The translations under genes and the position numbers were made by a program. Positions 31,165 through 35,634 of a DNA stretch of 35,634 bases are shown one piece after another; position 1 is the first letter of the stretch; each line of letters opens with the position of its first letter. This stretch comes from an uncultured Collinsella sp. (GTDB lineage Bacteria; Actinomycetota; Coriobacteriia; Coriobacteriales; Coriobacteriaceae). The notes beneath the pieces were generated by a model that worked only from the letters and a program-made list of their open reading frames with translations, was not told the origin of the DNA and did not search any database. The stretch lies in assembly GCA_958438955.1 (NCBI GenBank), contig CAUBTS010000011.1:1-35634 (forward strand), given 5' to 3'.

Positions 31165-32829
31165 GAGCGCCTGGGTCGAAGCGTCCTGCTCGGCCTTGGC
31201 GGCGTCGTCGTGGAAGGCCGGGGTGATCTGCTTGGCAAGCTGCTTGCCCAGCTCAACGCCCCACTGGTCGTAGGAGTCGATGCCCCAGACCGTGCCCTCG
31301 ACAAACGTGATGTGCTCGTACAGGGCGATGAGCTCGCCGAGCGCGAACGGGGTCAGCGTGTCGCCGAAGATCGAGGTCGTCGGGCGGTTGCCCTCAAAGC
31401 AACGGGCCGGGACGATCTGCTCGGGCGTGCCCTCGGCACGAACCTCGTCGGCCGTCTTACCAAAGGCGAGTGCCTTGGTCTGGGCCAGGAAGTTGCCCAA
31501 GAACAGCTCGTGCACGTCCTGACCGCTGTCGGTTGCGGGGTTGGCAGTGTTGGCGAAAGCGATAAAGTCGGCCGGAACCACCACGGTGCCCTGGTGCAGC
31601 AGCTGGTAGAAGGCGTGCTGACCGTTGGTGCCGGGCTCGCCCCAGAAGATCTCACCGGTGTCGGAGGTCACAGCGCTGCCGTCCCAGCGGACATGCTTGC
31701 CGTTGGACTCCATGGTGAGCTGCTGCAGGTAGGCCGGGAAACGGTGCAGATACTGGCAGTACGGAAGCACGGCGTGGCTCTTGGAACCGAAGAAGTTGAC
31801 GTACCAGACGTTGAGCAGGCCCATCAGCGCGACGGCGTTGTTCTCGAGCGGGGTGTTGCAGAAGTACTCGTCGATGGCATGGAAGCCCTCGAGGAACTGC
31901 TGGAAGCGCTCGGGGCCGAGCACGACGATCAGCGACAGGCCCACGGCGGAGTCGACGGAGTAGCGGCCGCCGACCCAGTTCCAGAAGCCGAAGGCGTTGG
32001 CGGGGTCGATGCCGAAGGCCTCGACCTTCTCGAGTGCGGTGGAAACGGCGACGAAGTGCTTTGCCACGGCCTCGGCGTTCTGCTCATCGGAGCCGTCGAT
32101 GGCGCCCTGAGCCTTGAGCTGCTCGAGCATCCAGGTCTTGACTTCGCGGGCGTTGGTGAGGGTCTCGAGCGTGGTGAAGGTCTTGGAGACGATGATCACG
32201 AGCGTGGTCTCGGGATCCAAACCCTTGAGCTTCTCGGCCTGATCGTTGGGGTCGATGTTGGAGATGTAGCGGCAGTCGATACCGGCGTCGGCGTAGGGAC
32301 GCAGGGCCTCGTAGGCCATGACCGGGCCCAGATCGGAGCCACCGATGCCGATGGACACCAGGTGCTCGATCTTCTTACCGCTTACGCCCTTCCACTCACC
32401 GGAGCGCACGCGCTCGGCGAAGGCATACATGCGGTCGAGGACCTCGTGCACGTCGGCGACGACATCCTGGCCGTCAACGATGAGCTGGCCCTTCTCGCTT
32501 GCCGGACGGCGAAGCGCGGTGTGCAGAACAGCGCGGTCCTCGGTGGTGTTGATGTGCTCGCCGGAGAACATGGCGTCGCGGCGCTCCTCGAGCTTCACCT
32601 CGCGGGCAAGATCGCACAGCAGCTTGACGGTCTCATCGGTCACCAGGTTCTTGGACAGGTCAAAGTGCAGGTCACCAGCGTCAAAGCTCAGCTTGTTCAC
32701 ACGCTCGGGATCGGCAGCGAACCAGGCCTTGAGGTCGATGCCCTCGGCCTCGAGCTTCTCCTGATGGGCCTCGAGCGCCTTCCAAGCGGCGGTCGACGTA
32801 GCGTCGATAGGTGCGGCAACAGTTGCCAT
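31135..32829 (-). CDS. pgi: Glucose-6-phosphate isomerase
   Basis: A 564-residue phosphoglucose isomerase converting glucose 6-phosphate and fructose 6-phosphate in glycolysis. Family motifs are SIGIGGSDLGP (phosphate site), VVSK-like IIVSKTFTTLET, WVGGRYSVDSAVGL (signature 1), EPGTNGQHAFYQLLHQG (catalytic Glu and His) and YDQWGVELGKQLA (catalytic Lys). Length is normal. The start at 32829 has GAGGAGG 5 nt upstream. A hairpin GGGCGCAT/ATGCGCCC lies in its leader (about 32855-32876) and TAGAAT at 32889-32894 (minus strand) could be the -10 box. Its last ten codons are duplicated at 27605-27636. Confidence 0.95.
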   Translation of the reverse strand: MATVAAPIDATSTAAWKALEAHQEKLEAEGIDLKAWFAADPERVNKLSFDAGDLHFDLSKNLVTDETVKLLCDLAREVKLEERRDAMFSGEHINTTEDRAVLHTALRRPASEKGQLIVDGQDVVADVHEVLDRMYAFAERVRSGEWKGVSGKKIEHLVSIGIGGSDLGPVMAYEALRPYADAGIDCRYISNIDPNDQAEKLKGLDPETTLVIIVSKTFTTLETLTNAREVKTWMLEQLKAQGAIDGSDEQNAEAVAKHFVAVSTALEKVEAFGIDPANAFGFWNWVGGRYSVDSAVGLSLIVVLGPERFQQFLEGFHAIDEYFCNTPLENNAVALMGLLNVWYVNFFGSKSHAVLPYCQYLHRFPAYLQQLTMESNGKHVRWDGSAVTSDTGEIFWGEPGTNGQHAFYQLLHQGTVVVPADFIAFANTANPATDSGQDVHELFLGNFLAQTKALAFGKTADEVRAEGTPEQIVPARCFEGNRPTTSIFGDTLTPFALGELIALYEHITFVEGTVWGIDSYDQWGVELGKQLAKQITPAFHDDAAKAEQDASTQALIEFYRAHRK

Positions 32830-32954
32830 AAAGTCCTCCTCAACATACGGGCGCATACCTCCATGCGCCCGGATAATCAGATGCCCCTATTCTAGCGCAG
32901 GTCAAGACCGTAATCAGCGAGCGTTGCCAATCCGCCCCCAAACGGCGACCGACC

Positions 32955-33017
32955 AAAAAGGGACAGGTTAATTTTGGCAGGTCAAACGCTTTACCTACCA
33001 AAATTAACCTGTCCCTT
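32955..33017 (-). repeat. REP-like palindrome, also terminator of the gene at 33029
   Basis: AAGGGACAGGTTAATTTTGG (32958-32977) and its exact complement (32998-33017) form a 20-bp perfect stem, with further pairing inside. On the minus strand it is followed by TTTTT and lies 11 bases past a stop codon, so it can end that transcript. The GGGACAGGTT core links it to the repeats at 158, 1373 and 33691. Confidence 0.75.
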
Positions 33018-33028
33018 CCTGGCAGATA

Positions 33029-33604
33029 TTAGGCCGCAGCGCAGACGCTACCGAGCAACTCACGCAAAGGAGACCCGATGCCCTCCAGCAGTTCGGGCAC
33101 GATAATGGCAAAAACGGGAACCTCGCCGGTGCCCACGACAGCAGGCACCTTGCCCTCCGAGACAATGCATCCATAAGGCACAAAGCCGTCTTCGCCGGCA
33201 TCGAGCGCCGCCATGCGACGCGCGAGCTCGCGCGCAAAGCCGGCAGTATCGGCATCGCCAATCGCCAGGACAAAGTCCACGCCTTCGTCGGTCGCCAGGG
33301 CTACGGCCTCATCGACCAAATCGTCTCCCCCGTCGCCCCCGACCAAGCCGCAGCGAAAAAGCACGCGTTCGAGCAGAGCTCGATCAAGCGAGCCGAGCGC
33401 CGCCGAGACGAGCTCATCGTGCGTATGTTTGTCACCGCCCAACACGACCAGCGCCTTGGTGCCACCGTAGTGAGCGACCAATCGTCCGCACCAGCGAGCC
33501 ACGTCTCCATCCGCAACAAGGCGCGTCGGCATACCAAACCCATAATTGACCATCTTTTCCACAACCCTTCCGTGCGTATAGGCGGTATCGATCGTTAGGC
33601 TCAT
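33029..33604 (-). CDS. Stand-alone N-terminal domain of iron-type alcohol dehydrogenase
   Basis: A 191-residue protein matching only the NAD-binding half of group III (iron-containing) alcohol dehydrogenases such as butanol dehydrogenase. Residues 19-60 read YGFGMPTRLVADGDVARWCGRLVAHYGGTKALVVLGG, and 110-121 DFVLAIGDADTA replaces the usual DFxLAVGGGSxxD. The C-terminal helical domain with the metal ligands is absent, and the frame ends with a normal stop followed by a strong hairpin. It may be a decayed gene or a nucleotide-binding protein with a new role. No clear ribosome site precedes the ATG. Confidence 0.6.
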   Translation of the reverse strand: MSLTIDTAYTHGRVVEKMVNYGFGMPTRLVADGDVARWCGRLVAHYGGTKALVVLGGDKHTHDELVSAALGSLDRALLERVLFRCGLVGGDGGDDLVDEAVALATDEGVDFVLAIGDADTAGFARELARRMAALDAGEDGFVPYGCIVSEGKVPAVVGTGEVPVFAIIVPELLEGIGSPLRELLGSVCAAA

Positions 33605-33690
33605 GCTACGAAGCGAGCTTTTCCGAGCTGTTTCGCGCTCTTTAGGGCTGCGTTAAAAACCCGATGCAGCCGCACGACCATACCCGCCAA

Positions 33691-33706
33691 AAAGGGACAG
33701 GTTTTG
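33691..33706 (+). repeat. REP-like half element
   Basis: AAAGGGACAGGTTTTG carries the same GGGACAGGTT core as the other three elements, but without a matching second arm. It lies 25 bases before the SOS box. Weak flanking arms ATACCCGC (33680-33687) and GCGGGTAT (33722-33729) surround it. Confidence 0.45.
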
Positions 33707-33731
33707 ACGGTGTCTGGTCGAGCGGGTATTA

Positions 33732-33747
33732 TCGAACAGGTATTCGA
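33732..33747. promoter_or_regulatory. LexA SOS box
   Basis: TCGAACAGGTATTCGA matches the actinobacterial/Gram-positive LexA site TCGAAC-N4-GTTCGA with one change. ATCGAA and TTCGAT (33731-33736 and 33743-33748) are perfect inverted arms. It lies 28 bases before the start of a Y-family polymerase, a classic SOS gene. Confidence 0.8.
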
Positions 33748-33775
33748 TAAGAACATGTGTTTGATGGGAGGACGC

Positions 33776-35281
33776 GTGGCGCACGAGCAGCACACCTACA
33801 TCTGCATCGACCTCAAGACGTTTTATGCCAGCGTCGAGTGCGTGGACCGCGGGCTCGATCCACTCACCACCAACCTGGTCGTTGCCGACGAATCACGCGG
33901 ACGCACGACCATCTGCCTCGCCATCACACAGGCCATGAAGGACCTCGGGATACACAATCGCTGCCGTCTGTTCGAAATTCCCGATGGCATCGACTACATC
34001 ACGGCCGTACCGCGCATGCAGCATTACATGGAGGTGTCGGCGAAAATCTACGGTATCTATCTGGAATACGTCAGCCCCCAGGACGTGCACGTCTACTCCA
34101 TCGATGAGTGCTTTATCGACGTGACGCCCTATCTGGACCTCTATCACACCGATGCGGAAGGGTTCGCCTGCACGCTGCGCGACGAGGTCCTCGCGCGCAC
34201 CGGCATCACGGCGACGGTCGGCATCGGCCCCAACCTATTCCAGGCCAAGGTAGCGCTCGACATTACCGCCAAGCACGTACCCAGCCGCATCGGCATACTC
34301 GACGACGAGACCTTTCGCAAGGAGATCTGGCCCCATCGCCCCATCGCCGACATCTGGGGCATCGGCCCCGGCGTGGCAGCCCGACTCGAAAAGTATGGCG
34401 TCTACGACCTGATGGGCGTCGCCGCCCTTGACGAAAACCTGCTCTACGACGAGCTCGGCGTCAATGCCGAATATCTTATCGATCACGCCTTCGGACGCGA
34501 GCCGACAACCATCGCCGATATCCAAGCCTATCGCCCGCAGGCAACTTCGACCACCACAGGACAGGTGCTCTCGAAGGGTTATGCCTACGAGCAGGCCTAC
34601 ACCGTCTTGCGCGAGATGGTCGACAACGCCGTGTTGGACTTAGTCGATAAGCACGTGGTGTGCGACAGCATCTCGCTCTTTGTAGGCTACGCGAGCGAGC
34701 GCGCCGACATACGCCGCCTCGACGCCAGCGGTACAGCGCAGTATGTGGACGGATGCGGGCACCTGCGCTCGAGCACATCGAGTATCGAACCCACCGCAAC
34801 CGCCGGCCCCGAGCTCGCGCCCCGTGCGCCCAAGCCCGTCCAGCGCGATGACGAACGGCGTCGCCTGGTGCGCGAAGCGCAGGCAATCGATGGCATCTTT
34901 GTGGGAGAGCATGGCGGCAAACCGCGCGGTGGCTATGCCGCACTCTTTGCGCACTCTAACGCCTCGCGAAAGCTGCCCGAGCGTACCAATTCGTTTAAGA
35001 AGATCATGGGCTATTTCGATGAGCTCTGGGCGCAGACTGTCGATCCCAAACGACCGGTCAAGCGCATCAACCTGGGATTTGGCAACCTCATGCCCGAGGA
35101 ATTTGCCACCATCGATCTGTTCAGCGATATCGAGGCCGATGAGCGCGAGCGCGACCTGGCGCGCGCCGTCCTGGCCGTGAAAGGCAAGTACGGCAAGAAC
35201 GCCCTGGTCAAAGGATTGAGTTTTACCGCCGGCGCCACCGCACGCGAACGCAACGACCAAGTTGGAGGACACCGTGCCTAA
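33776..35281 (+). CDS. Y-family DNA polymerase (UmuC/ImpB-like)
   Basis: A 501-residue translesion DNA polymerase. The palm carries CIDLKTFYASVE (metal Asp12) and YSIDECFIDVT (Asp110, Glu111); IWGIGPGVAARLEKYGV is the thumb helix-hairpin-helix, and SKGYAYEQAYTVLREMVDNAV begins the little-finger domain. The C-terminal tail is longer than in DinB and resembles UvrX/UmuC-type enzymes of Gram-positive bacteria. The GTG at 33776 was chosen because GGGAGGA lies just upstream; in-frame ATG codons at 33755 and 33764 lack ribosome sites, and the first would lie close to the SOS box. It overlaps the YolD-like gene by 8 bases, so the two are translationally coupled. Confidence 0.9.
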   Translation: MAHEQHTYICIDLKTFYASVECVDRGLDPLTTNLVVADESRGRTTICLAITQAMKDLGIHNRCRLFEIPDGIDYITAVPRMQHYMEVSAKIYGIYLEYVSPQDVHVYSIDECFIDVTPYLDLYHTDAEGFACTLRDEVLARTGITATVGIGPNLFQAKVALDITAKHVPSRIGILDDETFRKEIWPHRPIADIWGIGPGVAARLEKYGVYDLMGVAALDENLLYDELGVNAEYLIDHAFGREPTTIADIQAYRPQATSTTTGQVLSKGYAYEQAYTVLREMVDNAVLDLVDKHVVCDSISLFVGYASERADIRRLDASGTAQYVDGCGHLRSSTSSIEPTATAGPELAPRAPKPVQRDDERRRLVREAQAIDGIFVGEHGGKPRGGYAALFAHSNASRKLPERTNSFKKIMGYFDELWAQTVDPKRPVKRINLGFGNLMPEEFATIDLFSDIEADERERDLARAVLAVKGKYGKNALVKGLSFTAGATARERNDQVGGHRA

Positions 35282-35634
35282 ACCCAAACAACAGCCCGTG
35301 CGCCCGCCGACCGCCTTCGAGCGCCTGGCGGACCCCGAGGGCAGACGCCGCGCCGCCGACCCCAAGCTCACTGCCAACGGTGCCGTGCGCGCCAACCGCG
35401 CCGCACAGTTTATGCCCTTTGCCGCCCTCACGGGATACTACGAACTCGTGCGCAAGCAGGAAATCACCGTCGAACCAAAATGCGAACTCACGGAAGAAAA
35501 AGCCCTCGAGCTTTCAAAAAAGCTCGAGGGCCTCAAACGTGGCGACTTGGTGCGCGTCACCTATTACGATACGTACGGCTATCGTAGCCGCACGGGCATT
35601 CTCGACGAAGTGTTACCCGCATTCAAGCTGCTCA
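35274..35634 (+). CDS. YolD-like protein, 3' truncated by window edge
   Basis: The first 120 codons of a gene that runs off the right edge. It starts with GTG at 35274, overlapping the polymerase stop, with GGAGG 6 nt upstream (GTTGGAGGACACC). The segment RAAQFMPFAALTGYYELVRKQE (about residues 43-64, seen in part) and the later RVTYYDTYGYRSRTGILDEV match YolD-like proteins, which commonly sit beside UmuC/UvrX-type polymerases in Gram-positive bacteria and have been proposed as UmuD-like partners. Under control of the same SOS box. Confidence 0.8.
   Translation, partial: MPKPKQQPVRPPTAFERLADPEGRRRAADPKLTANGAVRANRAAQFMPFAALTGYYELVRKQEITVEPKCELTEEKALELSKKLEGLKRGDLVRVTYYDTYGYRSRTGILDEVLPAFKLL

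Noticed and set aside
31144..32895. 583-codon open frame on the plus strand, antisense to pgi
   Set aside because: It is the mirror frame of a high-GC conserved gene, with a low-complexity Val/Gly/Leu-rich product and no family resemblance.
1..35634. tRNA or rRNA genes
   Set aside because: No cloverleaf with a TTCGA-type T-loop and no rRNA sequence was recognised by eye; a dedicated scan could still find one.

Overview
The window is high-GC, densely packed bacterial DNA whose genes look like a gut actinobacterium of the class Coriobacteriia, most likely a Collinsella or close relative. This is inferred from protein style, a fermentative L-lactate dehydrogenase, glutamine-dependent NAD synthetase, strong GGAGG ribosome sites and an actinobacterial-type SOS box. 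No rRNA or tRNA gene was recognised, so the genus is not proven. Layout, left to right: a truncated nucleoid-associated-protein gene at the left edge; a single-gene unit (DUF2974 lipase-like protein) flanked by two REP-like repeats; ldh, a PLP aminotransferase and nadE, all on the minus strand; two plus-strand genes of uncertain function (a Ser/Thr-rich membrane protein and a protein with a LOTUS-like N-terminal domain); a folded, probably RNA-encoding intergenic element; ettA; an sdpR-sdpI-like autorepressor/immunity pair; and a tcdA-tatD pair. Positions 13399 to 24787 hold a large minus-strand operon and its GntR/UTRA regulator. The operon runs YfcC-type carrier, amidohydrolase, FrlC-like epimerase, FrlB-like SIS-domain deglycase, FrlD-like kinase, second PfkB kinase, second amidohydrolase, YjbQ, BtpA/SgcQ-like protein, FGGY kinase. 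Its core is the pathway for Amadori products (fructosamines such as fructoselysine): import, epimerisation, 6-phosphorylation and deglycation to glucose 6-phosphate plus amine. Five further genes are not part of the classical frl set, so the true substrate may be a different sugar-amine conjugate. A good promoter with a perfect 10-bp inverted repeat lies just before the operon. Right of the regulator are two HAD phosphatases and deoC. Positions 27605 to 31134 look like a 3.5-kb insertion at the 3' end of pgi. The last ten codons of pgi plus its terminator hairpin are present twice in direct orientation, 3.5 kb apart, with an unknown protein, a ClpP-like protease and a soluble VirD4/TraG-like ATPase in between. 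No integrase is visible, so the element is probably a remnant or a passive cassette. The window ends with pgi, a stand-alone N-terminal domain of an iron-type alcohol dehydrogenase, and a SOS-controlled Y-family DNA polymerase overlapping a YolD-like partner that runs off the right edge. Recurrent small features are REP-like elements sharing a GGGACAGGTT core, and intrinsic-terminator hairpins placed only 15 to 30 nt before start codons.
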